Below are positions 34,627 through 42,734 of a DNA stretch of 64,000 nucleotides, one piece after another. Origin of the DNA: UBA2779 sp965232615 (lineage in GTDB: Bacteria > Spirochaetota > Spirochaetia > DSM-2461); contig OZ246985.1 of NCBI GenBank assembly GCA_965232615.1, forward strand, positions 1,116,001-1,180,000, given 5' to 3'. The notes beneath the pieces are model-generated. The model ran no database searches and was not told the origin of the DNA. It worked only from the letters and a program-made list of their open reading frames with translations. Every line of letters begins with the position of its first letter. Position 1 is the first letter of the stretch. A program made the translations under genes and the position numbers.

Positions 34627-36006
34627 ATGAAGAAACGGATTGAACGTGACTCCATGGGAGATGTACAGCTCCCCGAAGATTCCTGGTATGGTGCCCAGAC
34701 TCAAAGGGCTGTGGAAAATTTTGGCGTATCTCCCCTGACACTTCCTGAAGAGTTTATCAAGGCTCTGGCTCTCGTTAAAAAGGCAGCCGCATTGACCAAT
34801 AAAAAACTGGGATCTGTCGATGGCAATCTGGCCGATGCCATAGTGGAAGCTGCTGATGAAGTAACAGCTGGCAAGCTCTATGCAGAGTTTCCGGTTGATG
34901 TATTTCAAACGGGCAGTGCAACCAGTACAAACATGAACATGAATGAGGTTCTGGCCAATAAGGCCAATGTATCCCTCAGTGGAATAAAAGGCACTCGAAG
35001 TCCAGTTCATCCTAATGATCATGTCAACAAGGGACAGTCGTCCAATGATGTCATTCCCACAGCACTTCATATTGCCAACCGCCTTACTGCTGAAAGGATG
35101 ACAAAATCGCTTTCAGTTTTAGAGAAATCTCTGGCACGGAAGGAAGAAGAGTTTACGGATGTTATCAAACTGGGCCGTACACATCTTCAAGATGCGGTCC
35201 CCATGACTCTTGGGCAGGAATTTGGAGCTTTCCGTGAGCAGGTATCAAAGGGTGTTAAACGGATTGAGTCCACATTTGCTCATCTGGAGGAACTTGCTCT
35301 GGGAGGAACAGCGGTGGGGTCTGGACTCAATTGCCCGGAGGGATTTGCCAGGGGAGCGATTGCAATTATCGCCAGTGAAACCGGTGTGCCTTTTGTTGGC
35401 GCGGCCAGTCGATTCGAAGCCATTGCCAGCCGTGATGCCCAGGTGGAACTCATGGGAGCCGTGAATACGGTGGCTGTGTCTCTTGGGAAAATTGCCAACG
35501 ACCTCCGTTTGCTTTCATCCGGTCCGAGGGCCGGATTGGGAGAAATCACCCTGCCGGCCCTCCAGCCCGGGAGTTCCATCATGCCGGGTAAGGTGAACCC
35601 TGTTATGCCGGAAATGATGGTGCAGGCCGCAGCCTTTGCCCAGGGTCAGGCCCTGTCAGTGAGTATTGGAGGCTTGACAGGTCCTCTGCAGCTTAACATG
35701 ATGCACCCTGTGATTTCCTGGTGCTCGCTGAGAGCCATGGAAATTCTCGGCAATGCAGCCCGGGCCCTGGCAGATAGATGTATCAACGGTATTGAGGCTG
35801 TTCGGGAAAGGGCAGAGGCATGGATAGAGCAGAGTCTTGCCCTGGTCACACCTCTAGCCCTCAGCATTGGGTACGATAAGGCCGCGGCGTTTGCCCATGA
35901 GGCCTTTAAAACAGGAAAAACCGTTCGGGAAGTGGTTAAGGCTTCCGGTGTATTGAGTGATGAAGAGGTGGACCGTCTGCTTGATCCTCAATCCATGATT
36001 CGCTGA
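34627..36006 (+). CDS. fumC: Class II fumarate hydratase
   Basis: A 459-residue iron-independent fumarase interconverting fumarate and malate. Motifs are QTGSATSTNMNMNEV, HPNDHVNKGQSSND, GRTHLQDAVPMTLGQEF and the superfamily signature GSSIMPGKVNPVMPE. An aspartase is possible in this superfamily, but the HPNDHVN form fits fumarase. AAGGTGG precedes the ATG. It faces the sugar ABC operon, whose last gene ends ten bases away. Confidence 0.94.
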   Translation: MKKRIERDSMGDVQLPEDSWYGAQTQRAVENFGVSPLTLPEEFIKALALVKKAAALTNKKLGSVDGNLADAIVEAADEVTAGKLYAEFPVDVFQTGSATSTNMNMNEVLANKANVSLSGIKGTRSPVHPNDHVNKGQSSNDVIPTALHIANRLTAERMTKSLSVLEKSLARKEEEFTDVIKLGRTHLQDAVPMTLGQEFGAFREQVSKGVKRIESTFAHLEELALGGTAVGSGLNCPEGFARGAIAIIASETGVPFVGAASRFEAIASRDAQVELMGAVNTVAVSLGKIANDLRLLSSGPRAGLGEITLPALQPGSSIMPGKVNPVMPEMMVQAAAFAQGQALSVSIGGLTGPLQLNMMHPVISWCSLRAMEILGNAARALADRCINGIEAVRERAEAWIEQSLALVTPLALSIGYDKAAAFAHEAFKTGKTVREVVKASGVLSDEEVDRLLDPQSMIR

Positions 36007-36015
36007 ACCAGGTTG

Positions 36016-36843
36016 TTATCCTTTGACGGCCCCTGCGGTCAGGCCTTTGATAAATTCTCTTGACAGGAGTATATACAGTATCAACATGGGTATGGCTGCC
36101 AGGGAAAGAACGGCCAGTGCACGAGTCCAGTCGGTGCGGTACTGTCCAAACAGGAGTGATACACCTAATGCCACAGTTCGAGATTCAACTGAGCGGATGA
36201 AAACAAGGGGAAACCAGAAATCATTCCATATCTTGATCATGTTAAAAATGGCGACTGTAGCCAGTGCTGGACGCATCAGGGGAATAACCAGACGGCTGTA
36301 TACCTGCCATTCAGTTGTTCCATCAATCTGTGCCGCCTCGAACATTGCGTTTGGCAGCTCCTTAATAAATGCAGTCAGTACGAAAGTGGCAATCGGCATT
36401 CCCATGGCTATGTAGACAGGAATGAGACTCCAGTATGTATCCTGTAGATTCAGTGCTTTGATAATACGAACCAGATCAAGGGTTCCCAGACGAATGGGAA
36501 TCATCAATCCAGCAATGAAGAAAACATACAGAAACTTTGAATACCTGGATTTCCATTTTGCCAATGCATAAGCCGCCAGAGAGCCAATAAAAAGAATCAA
36601 ACCCAGAGAAATAAATGTAACAATAAGAGTATTGACAAAGTACAGATCAAATCGACCGGAACTCCAGGCAGCTTTGTATCCTTCCAGGGTAAAAGTCGAT
36701 GGTAATCCAAATGGATTCTTGAAGATTTCTTTTTGCGGTTTGAATGAGTTTATTATCAGTGTCCAGATAGGAAATAGAACTATAGCTGACCAGATGGTTA
36801 AAACAAGGTAGGTGATTATTTTTTTCAGGTCTCTACGATTCAT
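36016..36843 (-). CDS. Carbohydrate ABC transporter permease (MalG-type)
   Basis: A 275-residue inner-membrane protein with six helices and the EAA loop (FEAAQIDGTTEWQVYSRLVIPLMRPALATV) that docks to the ATPase. It is the last gene of a binding protein-permease-permease set, six bases after the MalF-type gene. No ATPase gene is nearby. The substrate is probably a di- or oligosaccharide. Confidence 0.92.
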   Translation of the reverse strand: MNRRDLKKIITYLVLTIWSAIVLFPIWTLIINSFKPQKEIFKNPFGLPSTFTLEGYKAAWSSGRFDLYFVNTLIVTFISLGLILFIGSLAAYALAKWKSRYSKFLYVFFIAGLMIPIRLGTLDLVRIIKALNLQDTYWSLIPVYIAMGMPIATFVLTAFIKELPNAMFEAAQIDGTTEWQVYSRLVIPLMRPALATVAIFNMIKIWNDFWFPLVFIRSVESRTVALGVSLLFGQYRTDWTRALAVLSLAAIPMLILYILLSREFIKGLTAGAVKG

Positions 36844-36849
36844 AATTTC

Positions 36850-37812
36850 TCAGACTTGGTTTGATTCCTCTTTGCGTGAGTAGTACAGCCATAACAGAAC
36901 ACCAGACATGAGTATCAGGAAGGTCATTGTTGCGATTGTGGCCCCCATTCCCATATCGGGAATTCCCACAGGATGTTCCCCGGCTATACCTGTTCTGTAA
37001 AAAAGTGTCGCCAGTAGGTCAGTGGAGTAACCTGGTTCTCCTTTGGCTCCAGCCATGGCATAGATTATGTCGAAAGCATTGAAGTTATCCACGAAAGTGA
37101 GAATGGATACAACACCGATGACCGGTTTGAGCAGTGGAAATTTTACATGCCAGAATATATGCCACTCTGATGCACCATCAATCCGTGCTGCTTCAAGTAA
37201 TTCATCTGATATCCCCATCAAACCTGCGAGAAACATAACCGTGGGCATTCCGACCCACTGCCAGACAGAAGCAAGTGAGATGATGGGAAGGGCCAGGTTT
37301 TCCCGACCAAGCCAGGGAAGGGCAAACTGCTCAAATCCCATTGCAATCAAAGCCTGATTCAATGCTCCCCAGTGTGGATTAAGAATCAGAGTCCATAAAA
37401 AGCCGACGACCAGAACAGAGAGAGTAGCCGGCATAAAAATGATCGTACGAAAGAAGTTTCTTCCTCTGAAATCTGAAGAAAGTAGATTGGCAAACAGCAT
37501 GCCCAGACTGTTCTGCACGATCATATGAATGGCAAAGAATATACATGTGTGCCAGAAAGCGCCCAGAAATTTATTCAGCCAGAGGGGGTTGGTTAAAAGA
37601 CTTATATAGTTTTGAAGACCAACAAATTCTGTTGGTCTATAGCCCTTTCCTGTATAAAGACTCAGTCGAAGGGAGTCAAACAATGGACCAGCCATAAAAA
37701 CAAGATATGTCAGTAGAGCAGGAAGCAGAAAGATAATCCAGGTAATTCTGCGGTGATTCTCGGCATTTTTTAAACCGGAACTCCTTCTGAACATAGAAAA
37801 TGGCTGGCTCAT
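36850..37812 (-). CDS. Carbohydrate ABC transporter permease (MalF-type)
   Basis: A 320-residue protein of the CUT1 family with six helices and EAA loop LLEAARIDGASEWHIFWHVKFPLLKPVIGV. It pairs with the MalG-type protein to form the channel. Between this gene and the binding-protein gene there are 64 bases. Confidence 0.92.
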   Translation of the reverse strand: MSQPFSMFRRSSGLKNAENHRRITWIIFLLPALLTYLVFMAGPLFDSLRLSLYTGKGYRPTEFVGLQNYISLLTNPLWLNKFLGAFWHTCIFFAIHMIVQNSLGMLFANLLSSDFRGRNFFRTIIFMPATLSVLVVGFLWTLILNPHWGALNQALIAMGFEQFALPWLGRENLALPIISLASVWQWVGMPTVMFLAGLMGISDELLEAARIDGASEWHIFWHVKFPLLKPVIGVVSILTFVDNFNAFDIIYAMAGAKGEPGYSTDLLATLFYRTGIAGEHPVGIPDMGMGATIATMTFLILMSGVLLWLYYSRKEESNQV

Positions 37813-37876
37813 TCTGACTCCATCATTTAAGAAGAGAGGGATGAGTCCCTGTCTGTCTGTATGAAAGGATAGCTGA

Positions 37877-39157
37877 TTAAGGTGTATACCAAGCTGAAAG
37901 ATCCATATTAAAGGAATCTGCGGCTTCCACAGGGGATTTTTCTTCCTTTAGAACTGCAATCACATTGTCATTCAGAGATGTATAAGCATCAATATTTCCC
38001 GATGGTGCTGCCAGGAGTTTCTCCCATACGAAACGGATGTCGACACCTGTGGCTGAATTGTTGAAAACCAAAAATTCATTGGCGATAGGATCGTCCAGGC
38101 TGGGAACTGTTTTAGTCATGGGGAAGAAGCCGGGAAGACTGTTCCCCAGCAAGCTGGCGAATTTCGAGGTTTCCAGCCATTCAAGAAATGTCATCGCGGC
38201 TTCAAGATTGGCTGAAGCAGTATTCGCTCCTACAGCCGCATCAACATGGAATGTTACATACTGATCCTTTCCACTGAGTGCTGGAGGATAAAAAACACCC
38301 CACTCAAAATCCAGGTTATTTTTCTTCAACTCACTAATACTCCACGATCCATCAAATAGCATTGCTGCCTCACCCTGCATGAAGAGCTGCCCGGCATCAT
38401 AGTAGCTTACGGCTTCAAATCCAACGGGAAGATAGGGTCTAATATCTTTTATCTGCTGAAAGGATGCCACAATTTCATCGCTGTTGAATGGACGTGTCCC
38501 ATCCAGATAAGCCATTCGACCTTCGTAACCGCCGATGTTGCTGGGGATTAACTGCATCATCACGACTTCATTAATATCCCATGCATCTTTTGTTCCATTG
38601 GCAAAGGGTATAATATCCGCATCGAGCAAAATCTGTGCATCAGCTATGAGGTCTTCCCACGTTTCAGGAATATCCAGCCCGTTGGCCTTGAATACATCTT
38701 TGTTATAGTAGATCCCATGGGATACAGCCATGATTGGTACGGCATAAGGTTCGCCTGTGGAGGTAGACCATGGTGCTCTGGAACCCCTGGAAAAAGCATC
38801 CATGAGTCCTGGAAGATTGGATAGTGATGCAATGTAACCAGCCTCGAAGAGTTCAAGTCCTGCTGCAAAAGACCGGACAAAGAAGAGATCAGGACCAGTT
38901 CCGGTTTCCAGCTGAGTGCGAAGGGTTGCATTGTAATCCGGCGGATTGGTGGGGTCAAACTTCACTACAATGCCGGGGTGGTCTTTACTGAATTCAGCAT
39001 TGATTGCCTCCCAGGCGGCAGCATCATCCACCCGCCAGGAACCCATTGTCAGGGAAATCGGTGAATCCTGAGTGGCATCGGCCTTTTTTCTCGCTCCACA
39101 ACTCATTGCCATAATAACAGATATGATGGCGATTGATAACATTAATTTATTACGCAT
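37877..39157 (-). CDS. Extracellular sugar-binding lipoprotein (CUT1 ABC system)
   Basis: A 426-residue family 1 solute-binding protein. From ATG 39157 (GGAG upstream) a lipoprotein signal ends in VIMAMSC. Typical segments are FSKDHPGIVVKFDPTNPPDYNATLRTQLETG, YAVPIMAVSHGIYYNKDVFKANGLDIPETWEDLI and GEAAMLFDGSWSISELKK. It captures a sugar and passes it to the two permeases downstream. An in-frame start at 39217 lacks a ribosome site. Substrate unknown; the GH36 and GH13 genes to the right make an alpha-glycoside plausible. Confidence 0.93.
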   Translation of the reverse strand: MRNKLMLSIAIISVIMAMSCGARKKADATQDSPISLTMGSWRVDDAAAWEAINAEFSKDHPGIVVKFDPTNPPDYNATLRTQLETGTGPDLFFVRSFAAGLELFEAGYIASLSNLPGLMDAFSRGSRAPWSTSTGEPYAVPIMAVSHGIYYNKDVFKANGLDIPETWEDLIADAQILLDADIIPFANGTKDAWDINEVVMMQLIPSNIGGYEGRMAYLDGTRPFNSDEIVASFQQIKDIRPYLPVGFEAVSYYDAGQLFMQGEAAMLFDGSWSISELKKNNLDFEWGVFYPPALSGKDQYVTFHVDAAVGANTASANLEAAMTFLEWLETSKFASLLGNSLPGFFPMTKTVPSLDDPIANEFLVFNNSATGVDIRFVWEKLLAAPSGNIDAYTSLNDNVIAVLKEEKSPVEAADSFNMDLSAWYTP

Positions 39158-39405
39158 TTTATGCTCCTTTGTGTTTGACATGCATAGTTGATAATTGATA
39201 ACGAAGTCTTCCAGCAAGGTAGTGAAATCCTGCTCAATTCAACTTTCAGACAGTTTATTCAGGATTTCGTACAGCTTTTAGTGACATTGGAGAATAGCTA
39301 TCAACAAGAACAAGCATATCAAAATGTTAATGTCGAATAGATCCTGACTCCTGTCAAGATAACGTCAAGTATTTTTCGCACATTTTCTCAGAATTTTTGT
39401 CCTCC

Positions 39406-39442
39406 CATGCGGTACACACCTGATTAAATTTTAGGTACCCCT
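39406..39442 (-). repeat. Fragment of the palindromic element
   Basis: TGCGGTACACACCTGATTAAATTT is followed by TTAGGTACCCCTAAAA, which match the inner hairpin flank and a terminal repeat of the family, joined by a deletion. Positions 39409-39446 in all. It directly abuts the coding remnant at 39431-39631. Confidence 0.5.
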
Positions 39443-39631
39443 AAAATAGTCGAAGATTTCAAATTTGACGCAGGAAGCACTGGTTTTAATGATGAGAACA
39501 TCGAGCCTCTTAGGCATCTTGAGCATTTCATGCACCGCTTCCACCTGATAGCCGCAGGAGCCGAAGAACTCCCTGGCCTGGAGTTTGAAAAGGGTATGCT
39601 CATGGCGGATAAACACAGGGCGGCAGGGCAC
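39431..39631 (-). pseudogene. N-terminal remnant of a possible PD-(D/E)XK nuclease-like protein
   Basis: A 66-codon frame starting at GTG reads like real protein (HTLFKLQAREFFGSCGYQVEAV, then MPKRLDVLIIKT). It breaks off in an element end (FDYFRGT then stop). The R-L-D-x-L-I-I-K pattern and the FDYF end resemble the start of Rpn/PD-(D/E)XK-type proteins, but that is a guess. No ribosome site is seen, and it begins 13 bases after the DUF4954 stop. It looks like a gene truncated by element insertion and deletion. Confidence 0.4.
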
Positions 39632-39643
39632 CTGAAAAGTGTG

Positions 39644-41767
39644 TCAGCGGCTTAACAATTCCTGCAATGCTTCCAATTCCTTTCCTGATTCAGAGATAAA
39701 TGTGTTGTCACAGAATTTCCCTATAACAGCATCCCGTTCTTCTTCTGAAGCATAGATGCTGTTACGAAAGCTGTTTTCATAATCCTTCAGGCGGCTTGAT
39801 TTTATTCCTTTGAAGATGAAATTGGCGGTGTTCAAGGCTTCGGAAATCAGTGTCTCAAGGTCAATGGAGTCAGCAAATTCCACCAGAATCCGTTTCGCAT
39901 GCTCACAGCGCCTCTTCTGATAGTGACCAGCTATTTCCTTATAGGCTCTGTGAACCCCATCCCAGGAATCAATTCTTCCAGCTCTGATGTCCTCCTTCAA
40001 TTTCTCCAGATCTGAATTCCTCATCAACTGACCTCCGATATTCTCCCATGAGTCAAAACCATGGACTTCTTCGTTTTGTGAGTGACGGCTGGAAGCAAGA
40101 GCTTTGGCCAAAGCTTCATGACCGCCGGATTCCAGCAGGGTTCGAACAATGTAGAAGCGAATCATCAGGCCATAGTCACGCCAACCCCTTCCGGCGTGGA
40201 GTATCCGGACGGGACGTTTTCCTGATTCCACAGTATCAGCATCGATGATGAGTTCTGGATCTTCAGTTTGCAAAAGGCTTTTGCCATCGGGATAATCACC
40301 TCTTGCTACAGCCTGAGATTGATCAGCCCAGGATTCCAGATACTTTCGGCCAGCCAGCATCTGATCAACTGTATCGGGAGCCAGCCAGTCGTATTCAAGT
40401 TGCTGGCAGTCACCTGAACGGGAATCCCGGCTGGCTGTTTTTGAGCTGTTACGTGCCAGGGCATACATATTGTAATGGAACCAGTAGCCCGGCATTAAAT
40501 TGAGTTCTCCTGCTGTTTCATTGTTGCTCACCAGGCAGAAAGGAAGAGTGATATTGAGTTCTGAAGGGTATGATCCCCTGGTAATGAGGCAGAATGCTGC
40601 AAACCTGGAATTGTGTTTGAGGCTGACACTTAAACCAGGCCAGAAACCTCGGTCGGCTGTTATTTCCCCATCATTGGCCCGGGAGTTATGGTTGGATCCT
40701 ATAGTTGCGGCCGCAGCCATATTACTCATTCCTTTGAAGATACTGGCACAGAGGAATGAGGAGTTATGATGCTGCTCATGAGCACCGAAGAGGAGGGAAT
40801 TGAGTACCTCACAGCAGCTTATGGTGGAATTGGGACCCAGAATTGAATTGATGAGCCGGGCACCATACTTGAGAACTGAGTGGTCACTCAGTACAAATCT
40901 GACAGCTTTGACACCATAGAACACACGGCAGGCATAACCGATAATCCCGTTTACAAGTTCACAACCTTCGCCGATTTGAGTCGGCTGATCAGGAGAACTG
41001 TTGATTGTGAGGTTTTTAAGTTTATTCGCTCCTTTTATATAGGCTGACTTCCCTATGCGGATGTCTTTAAGAATTCGGCTGTCCTTGATAACAGTACCAT
41101 CACCAATGAGACTGTAATTACCCAGACGGGAATCTTCCAGTTTGTCCGTCATTCCAACAAAGCACTTCATGAGTTTTTCATCGTCTCTGTACCTGGACCA
41201 TATCCAGGCATCGGCCGGAAGAATTCCATCAAAAGGCAGTACTTTGCGGCCGGCATTTTCATTGGCAATTTCTACCCAGATTCTTATTTCTTCGGATTCT
41301 CCTTCCTTGATTACTCCATTTCCGAACCTGGCATGATTGGTGGTGATTACTTCATCAATGTTAAAAAGGATGCACTGTTCTCCAATCCGGGTATGCGAAA
41401 GATAGGTTACATTATGTATGGCAGTGTTGCACGAGATGTCGCAGGCAATAATAGTGGACGAATAGAGTCCAATGGGGAGTTTTAAATCATTGTGTTCAAG
41501 GCAGGCATCCTGAAAAGCTCCAATGCGATTGGGGCCATAGAAATGGCAGTGTCGAACCAATTCCGCCTGAAAGCCATGCTGTACAAGTATGTTATCCCAT
41601 GAGTCGGCCTGATTACCCTGTGATTTCAGGATGGCTGTTTCATCAGAAGATAATGGCCTCCAGTCTTCTGGAGTTGTGCCGAATGGTAATGGACGTTCTT
41701 CATCCTTCCTGCCGGGGATATAATTAAAACCAAGTTGATTTCCGGGAATGATTCTGACATCACTCAT
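39644..41767 (-). CDS. DUF4954-family protein with left-handed beta-helix
   Basis: A 707-residue cytoplasmic protein. The middle (about 70-400) has hexapeptide-repeat character (IGEQCILFN, GDGTVIKDSRILKDIRIG, YGARLINSILGPNSTISCCEV), typical of left-handed beta-helix sugar-nucleotide acyltransferase or pyrophosphorylase relatives, and segments such as TIGSNHNSRANDGEI match what I know of DUF4954. The C-terminal third is helical. Function has not been established; a nucleotidyl- or acyltransferase role on sugars is conceivable. Length is normal for the family, found in Bacteroidetes and spirochaetes. Confidence 0.8.
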   Translation of the reverse strand: MSDVRIIPGNQLGFNYIPGRKDEERPLPFGTTPEDWRPLSSDETAILKSQGNQADSWDNILVQHGFQAELVRHCHFYGPNRIGAFQDACLEHNDLKLPIGLYSSTIIACDISCNTAIHNVTYLSHTRIGEQCILFNIDEVITTNHARFGNGVIKEGESEEIRIWVEIANENAGRKVLPFDGILPADAWIWSRYRDDEKLMKCFVGMTDKLEDSRLGNYSLIGDGTVIKDSRILKDIRIGKSAYIKGANKLKNLTINSSPDQPTQIGEGCELVNGIIGYACRVFYGVKAVRFVLSDHSVLKYGARLINSILGPNSTISCCEVLNSLLFGAHEQHHNSSFLCASIFKGMSNMAAAATIGSNHNSRANDGEITADRGFWPGLSVSLKHNSRFAAFCLITRGSYPSELNITLPFCLVSNNETAGELNLMPGYWFHYNMYALARNSSKTASRDSRSGDCQQLEYDWLAPDTVDQMLAGRKYLESWADQSQAVARGDYPDGKSLLQTEDPELIIDADTVESGKRPVRILHAGRGWRDYGLMIRFYIVRTLLESGGHEALAKALASSRHSQNEEVHGFDSWENIGGQLMRNSDLEKLKEDIRAGRIDSWDGVHRAYKEIAGHYQKRRCEHAKRILVEFADSIDLETLISEALNTANFIFKGIKSSRLKDYENSFRNSIYASEEERDAVIGKFCDNTFISESGKELEALQELLSR

Positions 41768-41820
41768 TGTATTTTATTTCAGATCCTGCCACATACTGAC
41801 TGAATATGCAGGTATGCAAC

Positions 41821-42633
41821 TCAGCCCAGGGCCACATCCAGGGTCATCATAACAACGAATCCACAAATGGCCCCCATTGTGGCAAGGTCAATATTCCTAT
41901 GCTCGTGGGCTTCGGGTATGAGTTCTTCGATAACGACATAAATCATTGCTCCAGCGGCAAATGCCAGTGCGTAGGGAAGGATGGGGCGCATTGCAATAAC
42001 CAGTAAGGCCCCCAATACACCAAAGATTGGCTCTACCATACCGGAGAATTGACCGTAAACGAAGCATTTCCACCGGGTTAATCCCTCCCTCCGTAGGGGG
42101 ATCGATACAGCCGCTCCTTCTGGAAAATTCTGTATGCCAATACCAATGGCAAGAGCAATCGCGGCTGGCAATGTTGCCCCTGGAAATCCAATCGCAGCAG
42201 TACCAAATGCCACTCCAACAGCAAGGCCTTCCGGTATATTATGTATGGTAATGGCAAAAACAAGAAGTATGCTCCGCTGCCAGCTTGTCCTGGGGCCTTC
42301 GGCATCTGACAGCGGCATCCCCAGATGAAGATGAGGGATTAGTCGATCCGTAATACGGAGAAAAATTGCTCCAAGGAGGAAGCCTGCTGCTGCCGGGAAC
42401 CAGGAAGGGACACCGGACATCTCTTCCGATAGGGCAATGGCTGGTGCCAGGAGGGACCAATAACTGGCTGCAATCATCACACCGGCGGCAAACCCCAGCA
42501 TTGAATCCAGTACACGTCTATTTATTCCTTTGAAAAAGAAGACCATGGAAGCTCCGAGTGCTGTAACACTCCAGGTAAAAAGAGTTCCGATAAATGCCTG
42601 TATAACAGGGTGTTGAGTATAAAACCATCCCAT
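41821..42633 (-). CDS. ZIP-family divalent metal transporter
   Basis: A 270-residue protein with about eight helices. The metal-path motifs HNIPEGLAVG (helix IV) and QNFPEGAAVS (helix V) are clear, and EELIPEAHEHRN near the C-terminus adds further ligands. It imports zinc or other divalent metals, like GufA/ZupT relatives. A loop DRLIPHLHLG could bind metal too. It is transcribed away from the glycosidase gene and seems monocistronic. Confidence 0.92.
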   Translation of the reverse strand: MGWFYTQHPVIQAFIGTLFTWSVTALGASMVFFFKGINRRVLDSMLGFAAGVMIAASYWSLLAPAIALSEEMSGVPSWFPAAAGFLLGAIFLRITDRLIPHLHLGMPLSDAEGPRTSWQRSILLVFAITIHNIPEGLAVGVAFGTAAIGFPGATLPAAIALAIGIGIQNFPEGAAVSIPLRREGLTRWKCFVYGQFSGMVEPIFGVLGALLVIAMRPILPYALAFAAGAMIYVVIEELIPEAHEHRNIDLATMGAICGFVVMMTLDVALG

Positions 42634-42734
42634 TATTAATACTATCCTTTACGAATACATTTTTTTATAGTATAAATGAATCTTCATGAATCGTCCAGTT
42701 CCAGTAAGACTTCTATTATGCCTTTGATATCAGA

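Larger units (their letters stand above)
39158..39643. other. Gap with repeat fragment and gene remnant
   Basis: About 486 bases between the sugar-binding gene and the DUF4954 gene. The left half (to 39405) should hold the promoter of the sugar operon; the right half contains an element fragment and a decayed coding stretch annotated separately. Confidence 0.45.
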
